Assembly (NCBI GenBank): GCA_965194515.1
Contig: OZ239146.1
Span: forward strand, 558,001-622,000
Direction: 5' to 3'
Origin: Acidimicrobilacustris europaeus
GTDB lineage: Bacteria > Actinomycetota > Acidimicrobiia > Acidimicrobiales > Acidimicrobilacustridaceae
DNA: 64,000 nucleotides
Shown here: positions 36,614 to 44,822 of the stretch, one piece after another
Position numbering within the stretch: the first letter of the stretch is position 1
How the letters are laid out: every line of letters starts with the position of its first letter
Translations under genes and position numbers: made by a program
Notes under the pieces: generated by a model
Told to the model about the DNA's origin: nothing
Database searches by the model: none
Seen by the model: only the letters and a program-made list of their open reading frames with translations

Positions 36614-37395
36614 TGGTTGCGTCGGTTGTGCCGCCTGAGTTCGGTTCCGCGTTCATCATTTCTGAAGTACGCGGCCGAACACTTCATTTGCGTATTGATC
36701 GCATTGAACGTCGCAACGCGTTCACTCAAGACATGTATCGGGCGCTCAAGCGCGCAGCGATCTGGGCCGACGGGCAGCCCGAACTTGATTCTGTGTGTTT
36801 GACCGGCACCGATAAGTGGTTTGCGGCTGGTGGCGATATGGCCGGCAAGTCAGAAGATCCCGAGGGTCTCGCAAATGAATGGGACGCCACCGACAATTTC
36901 CCGTTTCGTCACATTGAACGTTGCCGCAAAATCTGGGTGGCTCGCATAAATGGCCTGTGTCATGCCGGCGGACTCGACCTCGCGTTGCATTGCGATGTCG
37001 TGATTGCCTCGGCCGATGCGCGGTTCCGCATCCCTGAACTACTGCGTGGGATTCCTGATCCGTTTATGTCGGCCCGAATCGCCGAAGCCATTGGCATCGC
37101 AAAGGCGCGGTACCTCTTCTTTACTGCTGCGGAGATTTCAGCAACCGAAGCCGACCAGATGGGGCTCATCGGCAAAGTCGTCCCTCATGAAGAACTTGAG
37201 GCCCAGACTGACTGGGTTCTCGAGCAGATTTCTCTCACTGGCCCCGAAGCCCGTGCCGCAATTAAACGGGATCTCAACGCCCGTTTACCCATGTCTGACA
37301 CTGGTCTCTTTCATCGAACGATGATGGGTCCGGAAATGGTCGAGGGAATGCGGGCATTTATCGAGAAGCGACCTGTCGATTGGCCGCGGGGCTGA
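36613..37395 (+). CDS. Enoyl-CoA hydratase/isomerase family protein
   Basis: 260 residues. The crotonase fold is shown by the first oxyanion segment KWFAAGGDMAG and the second, INGLCHAGGLDLALHCDVV. At the two catalytic positions of classical enoyl-CoA hydratase, the first Glu (Glu144 in rat) is replaced by Asp (GGLDLAL), while the second is kept as Glu in IPELLRG. It may therefore be a hydratase, isomerase or hydrolase of a non-standard acyl-CoA. Start and stop of the previous gene overlap by one base. With the CoA-transferase and amidohydrolase it makes a probable three-gene catabolic unit. Confidence 0.92.
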   Translation: MVASVVPPEFGSAFIISEVRGRTLHLRIDRIERRNAFTQDMYRALKRAAIWADGQPELDSVCLTGTDKWFAAGGDMAGKSEDPEGLANEWDATDNFPFRHIERCRKIWVARINGLCHAGGLDLALHCDVVIASADARFRIPELLRGIPDPFMSARIAEAIGIAKARYLFFTAAEISATEADQMGLIGKVVPHEELEAQTDWVLEQISLTGPEARAAIKRDLNARLPMSDTGLFHRTMMGPEMVEGMRAFIEKRPVDWPRG

Positions 37396-37435
37396 CAGAG
37401 GAGCCCAGTCAGACGCCGGTACTGTTGGGCTTGGC

Positions 37436-39592
37436 ATGAAGAAGCTGATTCAGTTCGGGGCCGCGATTTTCAGCGGGGGAGTCATCGTCGCTGTGGCGAT
37501 GGCAATTCTTATTCCCTCGGTTGCCCGAATCGCTTCCGCCGTCGAGGGTGGTGACGGCGCTATCGACGTTTCTCAGTTTCAGGACTATGCGGTTCGTTCC
37601 CAGGTATTTGCAGTTGATGGCTCGTTGATCGCCACGCTGCATGCCGCCGAAAATCGTGACCCAGTGCCGTTGTCGGCGATGCCCGACACCATCAAAGATG
37701 CTGTGCTCTCCGTCGAAGACGCGCAGTTCTACGAACACATCGGCATCAACCTTCGCGGTCTGTTTCGCGCCCTGGTCGAGAACGTCCAGTCGGGCGAAGT
37801 TGAGCAGGGTGGTTCAACGATCACTCAGCAGCTTGTGAAGAAAGCGTTGCTGAGTGATGAGCGCGTTCTCAACCGCAAGACCAAAGAAGCAGCGCTTGCG
37901 ATTCGCCTCGAAGGTCAGGTCACAAAAGACGAGATCCTCGAGCTGTATCTCAACACGGTCTATTTCGGTAACGGCGCCTATGGCGTTCAAGCCGCGGCGG
38001 AAACCTATTGGGGCAAACCCGTTGCCGAGCTGACGTGGGCCGACAGCGCGCTCTTGGCATCGTTGATTTCAAACCCCGTGGGCAACGATCCCATCCTGCA
38101 TCCCAAGAAGGCGAAGAGTGAGCGCAACCTTGCTCTCGACCGAATGGTGGACAACGGCGTGATCACTAAGGCGCAGGCCGCCGAGTTCGACGCATTGCCA
38201 CTTCCCGTTGGCCGTTGCACCGGGGTTGTGGCGGGCTTCCGACCCACCGATTGCGGCGGGATTACACAGCCTCCAGAGGAGAGTTACTTCGTTCAAGAGG
38301 TGCGTCAGCAACTTCTTGCCGATACTCGCCTTGGTGCAACCTACGAAGAGCGCTATGCGCAGGTCTTCGGTGGTGGCCTCAAGATCTACACCACGCTTGA
38401 CCCGATTGCGCAGGATGCTGCCCAAGACGCGCACGACAACACCTTCCCCGCAAATGTTCGCGCTGAAGCCGATTCCAAAGGAATCACGACCGCGATGGTT
38501 TCGGTTGAGTCGGCAACGGGAGCCGTACGCGCTCTCGTAGGCGGGCCCGGCTTCGCTGATTACAAGTACGACATCGCCACACATGAGCCCGGTCGTCAGA
38601 CCGGTTCAACCTTTAAGACCTTTGTGCTCCTGACAGCCTTGGAACAGGGGGTGTTGCCTGAAGACACCATCGGCGGAGGCGGTTCATGGCCAAGCCCTGG
38701 CACTACGCCCAATCCCTATGTCATTAGCGGTGGGGGCGGAACGCTCAATGGCGTGACGGCGGCATCATCGAATGGTGCGTTTGTTCGTCTTGGTCAAACT
38801 GTTGGTCTCGAAAACGTGATGTACACCGCGCAGCGACTCGGTGTGAGTAGCCAGTTCGATCCCCGGGCGAAGTCGATGCCTCTTGGTGTCTTCGATGTGA
38901 CACCGCTGGAAATGGCCTCGGCGTATTCGGCGATTCCAAATGGCGGAGTTCGCGAGCCTTCGTATTTCATTGATCGTGTTGAAGACCGCACGGGCACGGT
39001 ATTGATTGAGCACGAAGCGAATCCGACTCGCGGAGTGAGTTGGCAGAGCGCATGTCTCGCCACACAGATTCTTGCCAACAATGTTCAATACGGCACCGGT
39101 ACCAATGCTCAGTTAAGTGGGCAGCCTGCTGCAGGTAAGACCGGAACTACTGAAAGCAACACAAACACCTGGTTCGTAGGTTTCACCCCGCAACTCACGA
39201 CGGCGGTCTGGATGGGTATTCCTGCCGAGGGCACCAAGCCCATGGGCAATCTTGGTGGTCGCGAGCAGTTTGGTGGTTTGTGGCCAGCAACGATCTGGCG
39301 CAACTACAACCAGGCCTACATCGATGAGGCGAAGCCGAAGAGAGTTGAGTGGCCGAGGTGCGCTGCCCCCACACGGGAACCCAAACCAGCGTCTGGTTCG
39401 AGTGATCCCTATGGCATCCTGAACGGCGCTGAGCCGGAGGTTGCGGAGGCCACGACCACGACTACGAGGCCGTCCACAACAACCACCACACGTCCTAGGT
39501 CGACCACCTCAAGCTCATCGACGACGTCAACGACTCCACGCCCGACATCTCCAACGACTCCGACAACGGCGCCTCCACCTCCTCCAAATTGA
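37436..39592 (+). CDS. Class A penicillin-binding protein (bifunctional transglycosylase/transpeptidase)
   Basis: 718 residues. An N-terminal membrane anchor covers about residues 5-28. The GT51 transglycosylase domain includes SVEDAQFYEHIGINLRGLFR, with the catalytic Glu near residue 94, and GGSTITQQLVK and RKTKEAALAIRLE. The transpeptidase domain carries the SxxK motif in TGSTFK (about residue 389), SxN in ASSNGAF, and KTG in GKTGTT (about residue 567). The C-terminus is a Thr/Pro/Ser tail of about 55 residues. The enzyme polymerises and cross-links peptidoglycan outside the membrane. It starts 40 bp after the hydratase gene, but its role is housekeeping. Its stop overlaps an alternative start of the next gene. 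Confidence 0.95.
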   Translation: MKKLIQFGAAIFSGGVIVAVAMAILIPSVARIASAVEGGDGAIDVSQFQDYAVRSQVFAVDGSLIATLHAAENRDPVPLSAMPDTIKDAVLSVEDAQFYEHIGINLRGLFRALVENVQSGEVEQGGSTITQQLVKKALLSDERVLNRKTKEAALAIRLEGQVTKDEILELYLNTVYFGNGAYGVQAAAETYWGKPVAELTWADSALLASLISNPVGNDPILHPKKAKSERNLALDRMVDNGVITKAQAAEFDALPLPVGRCTGVVAGFRPTDCGGITQPPEESYFVQEVRQQLLADTRLGATYEERYAQVFGGGLKIYTTLDPIAQDAAQDAHDNTFPANVRAEADSKGITTAMVSVESATGAVRALVGGPGFADYKYDIATHEPGRQTGSTFKTFVLLTALEQGVLPEDTIGGGGSWPSPGTTPNPYVISGGGGTLNGVTAASSNGAFVRLGQTVGLENVMYTAQRLGVSSQFDPRAKSMPLGVFDVTPLEMASAYSAIPNGGVREPSYFIDRVEDRTGTVLIEHEANPTRGVSWQSACLATQILANNVQYGTGTNAQLSGQPAAGKTGTTESNTNTWFVGFTPQLTTAVWMGIPAEGTKPMGNLGGREQFGGLWPATIWRNYNQAYIDEAKPKRVEWPRCAAPTREPKPASGSSDPYGILNGAEPEVAEATTTTTRPSTTTTTRPRSTTSSSSTTSTTPRPTSPTTPTTAPPPPPN

Positions 39593-39633
39593 TCGATGCG
39601 ACAGCAAGGGCACCAACGCGTAAGGCTATGCCC

Positions 39634-40347
39634 ATGAATGATCTCGAGCGGCTCTTGGATTTGCAGGCCAATGACACCGCCGCCGACCAATTGCGTCATC
39701 GACGCAAGGTGTTGCCAGAGCGTGAGACCTTGGTTGAACTCGATCGTAAGGAAAAAGCGCTGCGGGCAGAGGTGGCAGAACCACAGGCAGAGCGCGACAG
39801 TTTGGCTCGTGATCAGAAGCGACTCGAAGACGAGATCGCAACCGTTGAAGGAAAAGCTGCACATGTTGAGAAGCAGCTCTACGACGGATCAATGACATCG
39901 CCCAAGGAAGCGCAGGGTCTTCAGGCTGATCTCGAATCACTCAAGCGTCGGCAATCAACGCTTGAAGATGAAGTGATTGAACTTATGGAGCAAATCGAAC
40001 CGCTCGATGAGCAACTTGCTGCATCGGTTGTGGCTCTTGCTGCGATCGATACTGAACGTGCGCAGGTCAAGGCCTCACTTGCGTCATCTGAGAATGCTGT
40101 CGACAACGAACTCGAGGAAACCTCGGCTGCGCGGCAGGCTCTCGTCGATGCGGTGCCCGCAACATTGATTACTGAATACGAGCGCATTCGTGGGGGAGAG
40201 GGCGGTATCGGTGTCGCCCGCCTTCAGGGGGCCACCTGCATGGGCTGTCACATCTCTATGGCCGCGGCCGAGGTCGACGTCATGAAGCGAATGCCTGCCG
40301 ATGAACTCGCCTACTGCCCCGATTGTGGGAGATTGCTCGTCCGATGA
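39634..40347 (+). CDS. Coiled-coil protein with C-terminal zinc ribbon
   Basis: 237 residues from the ATG at 39634, chosen because AAGG lies 8 bases upstream; an ATG at 39628 and an upstream frame extension are less likely. Residues about 1-175 are a long coiled coil rich in Glu, Leu and Arg. The C-terminus carries CMGCH and CPDC, a C4-type zinc ribbon (DUF164 family). These proteins are widespread in actinobacteria and are thought to bind nucleic acid or act as chaperone-like partners; the exact role is unsettled. It overlaps the following membrane-protein gene by 4 bp (ATGA), so they share a transcript. Confidence 0.88.
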   Translation: MNDLERLLDLQANDTAADQLRHRRKVLPERETLVELDRKEKALRAEVAEPQAERDSLARDQKRLEDEIATVEGKAAHVEKQLYDGSMTSPKEAQGLQADLESLKRRQSTLEDEVIELMEQIEPLDEQLAASVVALAAIDTERAQVKASLASSENAVDNELEETSAARQALVDAVPATLITEYERIRGGEGGIGVARLQGATCMGCHISMAAAEVDVMKRMPADELAYCPDCGRLLVR

Positions 40348-40841
40348 TTCTCTGGTTCGCCGGAGTCAGTTTCGTTTTCGTGTGGTGGGTCTTCCGAAGC
40401 CCCGCACTCGATTACCGGCTGGTGATGCTTGGAGCAGTACTGCCCGTGGGGGAGTTCTTCCTTGGTGGTCCGCGTGTACTGCACGCGTTACTTGCTCCCG
40501 TTGCGCTCTTAGGCATCTTGATGCTGGCGACACAGAAGCGTCGCTTAGTGCGTCGCCGATGGATCGGTATTCCCATTGGCATGATGATGCATCTTGTACT
40601 CGATGGCATCTGGGCCCGACCCGAAGTGTTTTGGTGGCCATTCTTTGGGCTCGATTTCGGAGCCGGAGGACTGCCCGAACTTGGTCATCCGATTGCAGTC
40701 ACGTTGTTGTTTGAGTTCGTCGGTCTTGGATGTCTCGTGTGGGCCTGGCGTGCGTTTGAATTCTCTAACCCCCAAATTCGGGAACGGTTCTTCCGTACAG
40801 GCCAACTCTCGCGTTCGGTGCCCAAACCTCCAACCTGTTAG
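40344..40841 (+). CDS. Multi-pass membrane protein of unknown function
   Basis: 165 residues from the ATG at 40344 overlapping the previous stop (ATGA). About four hydrophobic helices are visible: ILWFAGVSFVFVWWVF, VLHALLAPVALLGILMLA, IGIPIGMMMHLVLDGIW and IAVTLLFEFVGLGCLVWAW. His residues in helices two and three (VLHALL, MMHLVLD) recall membrane metal-dependent hydrolases, but the classical HxxxHS motif is missing, so no activity is assigned. It sits between the zinc-ribbon protein and a histidine phosphatase, 8 bp before the latter, so all three are likely cotranscribed. Confidence 0.75.
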   Translation: MILWFAGVSFVFVWWVFRSPALDYRLVMLGAVLPVGEFFLGGPRVLHALLAPVALLGILMLATQKRRLVRRRWIGIPIGMMMHLVLDGIWARPEVFWWPFFGLDFGAGGLPELGHPIAVTLLFEFVGLGCLVWAWRAFEFSNPQIRERFFRTGQLSRSVPKPPTC

Positions 40842-40849
40842 GTCACGTC

Positions 40850-41443
40850 ATGCTGCATATCGTTCGTCACGGTCGTACCGAACACAATGCGTCGGGTCTG
40901 TTGCTTGGCCGGATTGATCCGCCGCTCGACGACCTTGGTCGGGATCAGGCTGCTGCGCTTGCTGCGGCGATTGGTCCGGTGGATCGGTTAATCACGAGTC
41001 CGCTGTTGCGAACACGACAAACCGCCGAGGCATTTGGCATCGAACCAGTCGTCGACGAACGATGGATCGAACTCGACTACGGCGACTTCGACGGAGTTCC
41101 GCTCTCTTCGGTCGAGCCGGAGATCTGGAAAGCGTGGCGGACTGACGCTGATTTCGCTCCGCCCGGCGGAGAATCGCTTCGCCAACTCGGTCAGCGCGTC
41201 TCTGAGGCATTGGGCGACTTAGACCGTGCCGAAGAGAGTGATCTGACCACGGTCGTAGTTACGCACGTGTCGCCGATCAAGGCGGCAGTGTGCTGGGCAC
41301 TGGGTGTCGACGATCTTGTGTCTTGGCGTTTATGGGTGGCAACGGCATCGATCACGTCGGTCGCTGTCGGTGGCGGTCTCCGAGCAGTGCACGGGTTCAA
41401 CGACATCGCGCATCTTCGGGCAGCAGGGTTGGCTGACCGCTAG
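40850..41443 (+). CDS. Histidine phosphatase-family (phosphoglycerate-mutase-like) protein
   Basis: 197 residues. The catalytic RHG motif is at the start (LHIVRHGRTEHN), with the phospho-histidine at residue 7. The second His is in TTVVVTHVSPIKAAV, and an Arg (LLRTRQTAEAF) and acidic WIELDYGDFDG complete the pocket. Such enzymes act as phosphatases on small phosphorylated metabolites such as alpha-ribazole phosphate or sugar phosphates. The substrate is unknown. It follows the membrane-protein gene by 8 bp. The downstream monooxygenase gene begins 36 bp later with its own AAAGGA. Confidence 0.92.
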   Translation: MLHIVRHGRTEHNASGLLLGRIDPPLDDLGRDQAAALAAAIGPVDRLITSPLLRTRQTAEAFGIEPVVDERWIELDYGDFDGVPLSSVEPEIWKAWRTDADFAPPGGESLRQLGQRVSEALGDLDRAEESDLTTVVVTHVSPIKAAVCWALGVDDLVSWRLWVATASITSVAVGGGLRAVHGFNDIAHLRAAGLADR

Positions 41444-41479
41444 CGTCAGCGCAGCAAACACCCTCTGAAAGGACATCCA

Positions 41480-41788
41480 ATGACCATCGTGATCCGAGGA
41501 ACTCTTCCCGTTCGTGCCGACAAGCGAGATGAAGCAATCGCGGCATTCATTGCGGTGTCCGAGGGCTCAGAATCTGAAGCCGGTTGCCAGGTGTACCGGT
41601 TCTCTGAAGACGTTCGTGAGCCGAACACGTTCATCATCACCGAGCACTGGGATGACGAGGCTGCTCTCGGCGGTCATTTCCAGACCCCGCATATGGCGGC
41701 ATTCACGTCGATCGTTGGCGATCTTCTCGCTGGCGCGCCCGACGTTGTGAAGTATCAGGTCAGCAGCTTTGGACCGCTCCACGGCTAG
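41480..41788 (+). CDS. Antibiotic biosynthesis monooxygenase (ABM)-domain protein
   Basis: 102 residues, with AAAGGA 8 bases upstream. The single ABM fold is evident from VIRGTLPVRADKRDEAIAAF, the YRFSEDVREPNTFIITEHWD centre with the typical EHW(D/E)D, and the HFQTPHMAAFTSIVGDLL helix. Members are cofactor-independent oxygenases, haem-degrading enzymes or simple stress proteins; the small size fits a dimeric member. The substrate cannot be told. It is followed after 25 bp by the beta-lactamase-like lipoprotein gene. Confidence 0.88.
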   Translation: MTIVIRGTLPVRADKRDEAIAAFIAVSEGSESEAGCQVYRFSEDVREPNTFIITEHWDDEAALGGHFQTPHMAAFTSIVGDLLAGAPDVVKYQVSSFGPLHG

Positions 41789-41813
41789 TCGGAATGCGTG
41801 GGACCATCGTGAG

Positions 41814-42947
41814 ATGAAATCCACGACGGGATCGACCTGCGCGCTATGGGTTGCGCTCACGTGTGCAGCGCTCTTCGTTGCCAGTTGTGGAAACAGTGAC
41901 GCCGCCGACGCCAACTCGTCTGCGCGCGCTGACGCCATTGAGTCGACAACAACAACCATCCTGCCCGCGACGACAACCTCGCTGAAGGTCTATGCCGCAA
42001 CGGCATTCGATCAAACCAACGCGCTGATGACCGAACGGGTGAACTCGGCCGGCCTGTCGGGGGGCATGGTGCGCATTGGGCGTGCCGATGGTTCTGTGAT
42101 CTACGAAAAATCGATTGGTGCAGTTCGCGGCTCGACGCCGTTATCGGTGGCCTCATCGACAAAGTGGCTTACAGCGGCAACGTTCATGACGTTCGTTGAT
42201 CAAGGCGTAATCGGACTTGATGACAACATTGCAAAATGGCTTCCGGAGTTTTCAAACGACGCTCCATCCGTGACACCTCGACAACTGTTGAGTCATACAT
42301 CCGGTGTTCGGGACAACAAATGTCAGGCCGGAGGAATGTCGCTGAGCGCGTGTGTGAAAGCGATTGCGTCATCTGCTCGCCAGTTTCCAGCCGGGTCGAA
42401 GTTCTCCTATGGGAACTCTGACTTCCTCGTCATCGGTCGTCTCGTGGAAATACTTGGCGGTGCTGACTTCGCAACGATTGTGAATCGACGGATCACTGGA
42501 CCACTGCAAATGAACGCGACCACATGGCCGGGAGCACCGTCAATGGCGAACGCAGCATTCGGCGTGCGAGTGACGATCGACGACTACGGCAAATTCCTGC
42601 AGATGGTTCTGAACCGGGGCGAAACAAGCGGAACACGTGTGTTGAGTGGGCAAGCCGTTGACGCGCTTATCTCGAATCAGGTTTCTGCCTACGACACCAC
42701 GAACGACTTCGCCGTGGGAATAACAAAGATCCCGCGATATGGCCTGGGTGGCTGGCCCGATGTCGTCAACGAGTTCGGCGGGACTGTTGTCGCCAGCGGA
42801 AACGGCGGTATGGGTTTTTACCCGTGGGTCGACTTCGCAACAAATACGTGGGGGATCATCGGGGTGCAGGATGCACGTGGCGCACAGGTGGCGGTTCCCG
42901 CATCGCAGAAGGTGGCAGTTGAGGCTCGAAACGCTCTGTCCCGGTAA
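41814..42947 (+). CDS. Beta-lactamase-like serine hydrolase lipoprotein
   Basis: 377 residues from the ATG at 41814, which gives a proper lipoprotein signal (LWVALTCAALFVASC, Cys25). A Thr/Ala-rich linker follows. The nucleophile motif SxxK is S114-S-T-K117, the YxN motif is YGN in KFSYGNSDF, and the third motif position is filled by GNGGMGF. This is the class C beta-lactamase / DD-peptidase / esterase (EstB) family. It acts outside the membrane on peptidoglycan, an ester or a beta-lactam; which one is not predictable. The next gene, also exported, begins 30 bp downstream. Confidence 0.9.
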   Translation: MKSTTGSTCALWVALTCAALFVASCGNSDAADANSSARADAIESTTTTILPATTTSLKVYAATAFDQTNALMTERVNSAGLSGGMVRIGRADGSVIYEKSIGAVRGSTPLSVASSTKWLTAATFMTFVDQGVIGLDDNIAKWLPEFSNDAPSVTPRQLLSHTSGVRDNKCQAGGMSLSACVKAIASSARQFPAGSKFSYGNSDFLVIGRLVEILGGADFATIVNRRITGPLQMNATTWPGAPSMANAAFGVRVTIDDYGKFLQMVLNRGETSGTRVLSGQAVDALISNQVSAYDTTNDFAVGITKIPRYGLGGWPDVVNEFGGTVVASGNGGMGFYPWVDFATNTWGIIGVQDARGAQVAVPASQKVAVEARNALSR

Positions 42948-42977
42948 TTGGGTTCTGAATTTCGGTATCCTTCGCCT

Positions 42978-43616
42978 ATGTCGAATCGCAATCTCTTTGC
43001 CCGCTCCGCTTTGGCCATCGCCATCGTCATCGCTGTGACCGGATCACTAGTCACATTGAGCCCTGTGTCAGCGGGAGCCCACGCAATCGTGGATCTTCAG
43101 AGTTCAGACGCGATCGTGGGCCGTACCAGCGCCATGACCCTCGAGATTCAACACGGGTGCATCAATGGTGGCGGCGGGACCGTGAAGGTTGTTGCTCAGT
43201 TCACCGCCCCATTCGGCGAGGTCACTCCCGGATCCTTGCCCGGGTGGACTTCGGCGGTCACGACTGGCATAACGACCACGACCGGCACGACGACCACGAC
43301 TGCGGAAGGTCAAACGGTGACCTGGACCACGACTGGCGCGGCGCAACCTTTCTCGACCGCACTGATGATTCCTCTGACGGTGCGCTGGCCGTATCGGGCG
43401 GGTGCGTACGGGATTGTGGTTTCCCAAACGTGCAGTAGCCCCGCCGATGAGACCGTCTGGAGCACACCCGCTCAGCCCGCCACCGCCGGCGTACCTTCAC
43501 CACCTTTGACCCCATTGGCAACGGTGTGCGTTCTGCCCGAGCGTCTGACGAAGTCATCGGCATGGCCGAAGCGGACGACTCAGACGATCGAACGGCTTTG
43601 CTCGACCGTGCGCTAG
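42978..43616 (+). CDS. YcnI-like (DUF1775) exported copper-binding protein, C-terminus possibly frameshifted
   Basis: 212 residues from the ATG at 42978. The signal peptide ends in VSAGA, leaving His as the first mature residue (HAIVDLQSSD). Family knowledge: YcnI proteins bind Cu(II) through this N-terminal His and a Trp. The DUF1775 core continues with IQHGCINGGGGTVKVVAQF, VTPGSLPGW and VRWPYRAGAYG. After about residue 175 the sequence (TKSSAWPKRTTQTIERLCS) looks unlike the family. The +1 frame reads SDEVIGMAEADDSDD, which resembles the acidic tail of related proteins, so a frameshift or sequencing error near 43510-43530 is possible. Copper handling is supported by the cupredoxin gene at 44433-44810, although the two are not adjacent. 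Confidence 0.8.
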   Translation: MSNRNLFARSALAIAIVIAVTGSLVTLSPVSAGAHAIVDLQSSDAIVGRTSAMTLEIQHGCINGGGGTVKVVAQFTAPFGEVTPGSLPGWTSAVTTGITTTTGTTTTTAEGQTVTWTTTGAAQPFSTALMIPLTVRWPYRAGAYGIVVSQTCSSPADETVWSTPAQPATAGVPSPPLTPLATVCVLPERLTKSSAWPKRTTQTIERLCSTVR

Positions 43617-43761
43617 TCATTTAGGTACGAGCCCGAAAACATTTCCGATTCCTCCGTGAGGGTGTTTGTCGGGGTTCTGTCGTGGCGGAGCGCGCATAAT
43701 GCTGGCACCTCCGCTCGCGTCCGGCTCGTTGTTGGTGGGATGGATCTGCGAGACTTCCGCC

Positions 43762-43944
43762 GTGAACCGTTGGGACTCAGTGCACGCCGATGCGCTCGCT
43801 GATGGCAAAGAGTGGTACTTCGATCCCGACACAAGACTGTTGGTGTTGACAGAGATCTCCCTTCTGGAGAGAGGTCACTGCTGCAGTTCTGGATGTCGCC
43901 ATTGCCCATACCGGCTCACAGCTACCGAATCAGACGGGCCCTAA
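43762..43944 (+). CDS. DUF5522-type small Cys-rich protein
   Basis: 60 residues from a GTG at 43762; an ATG at 43699 with GGAG 8 bases before it would add 21 residues with no family similarity. The diagnostic C-terminal motif is LLERGHCCSSGCRHCPY, where four Cys and two His could bind metal. The middle, KEWYFDPDTRLLVLTEISL, matches the family as well. DUF5522 proteins are short and have no known activity. A TATAAT-like CATAAT at 43695-43700 could be a -10 box, favouring the downstream GTG. The gene converges on the RNase P RNA gene, with two hairpins between them. Confidence 0.75.
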   Translation: MNRWDSVHADALADGKEWYFDPDTRLLVLTEISLLERGHCCSSGCRHCPYRLTATESDGP

Positions 43945-43955
43945 CCGTCCGGCGA

Positions 43956-43997
43956 AGTTCGGCGCTAGCGCGGCGAACTGTTCGTCGCTGCGAACAG
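43956..43997. terminator. Two hairpins between the DUF5522 gene and rnpB
   Basis: AGTTCGGCGC...GCGCGGCGAACT (43956-43979, imperfect) and CTGTTCG-TCGCTG-CGAACAG (43978-43997, perfect 7-bp stem) lie between convergent transcription units. Neither has a clear T-run, so a bidirectional terminator role is only likely from position. Confidence 0.45.
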
Positions 43998-44046
43998 ATT
44001 GCGGACAAGGGCCCTCTTGGGCGGAGATCGTCTAGCTGCTTTGGGT

Positions 44047-44420
<374 letters not shown>

Positions 44421-44432
44421 CTAGTCAGTCTG

Positions 44433-44810
44433 TCACGGTGCGGGACGAACGACCACAGAGCCCTTCATGGAGTTATGGAAATCGCAGTAATAGTCGTAGG
44501 TTCCGGCCGAAGTAAAGGTTTGTATCCACGTGGCAGCAGGCTTGATGACCCCGGAGTAGAGCTTGTTGGATGCCGTGAATTTCACGTCGTGCGAGGCCAC
44601 GTCGTCGTTGATCCACATGACTGATCCACCAACCTCGATGTCGATTTCTCGTGGTTCAAACTTTCCATCTGCGATGTGAATAGTCGCAGCGATCGCTGGC
44701 GGGTTCTCACCTGATGATGATGCTGAGTCTGCTCCGCATGATGTGGCGGCAAGCGCAACAAGTGCGAACAACGTGATGCCGAAGAATTTGGCGACCGGTG
44801 TGCGGTTCAT
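44433..44810 (-). CDS. Cupredoxin (plastocyanin-like) lipoprotein
   Basis: 125 residues. A lipoprotein signal ends in ALAATSC (Cys25), then a short Ser-rich linker. The blue-copper domain starts at ATIHIADGKFEP. The four Cu ligands are visible as His in DVASHDVKF and Cys-His-Met in YYCDFHNSMKG, with the usual CxxHxxM spacing. It should act as an electron carrier or copper store outside the membrane. It is separated by 12 bp from the kinase gene upstream and from rnpB downstream, all on the minus strand. Upstream genes in the same direction form the glycerol operon, but a functional link is not clear. Confidence 0.92.
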   Translation of the reverse strand: MNRTPVAKFFGITLFALVALAATSCGADSASSSGENPPAIAATIHIADGKFEPREIDIEVGGSVMWINDDVASHDVKFTASNKLYSGVIKPAATWIQTFTSAGTYDYYCDFHNSMKGSVVVRPAP

Positions 44811-44822
44811 TCGTTCACCAAT

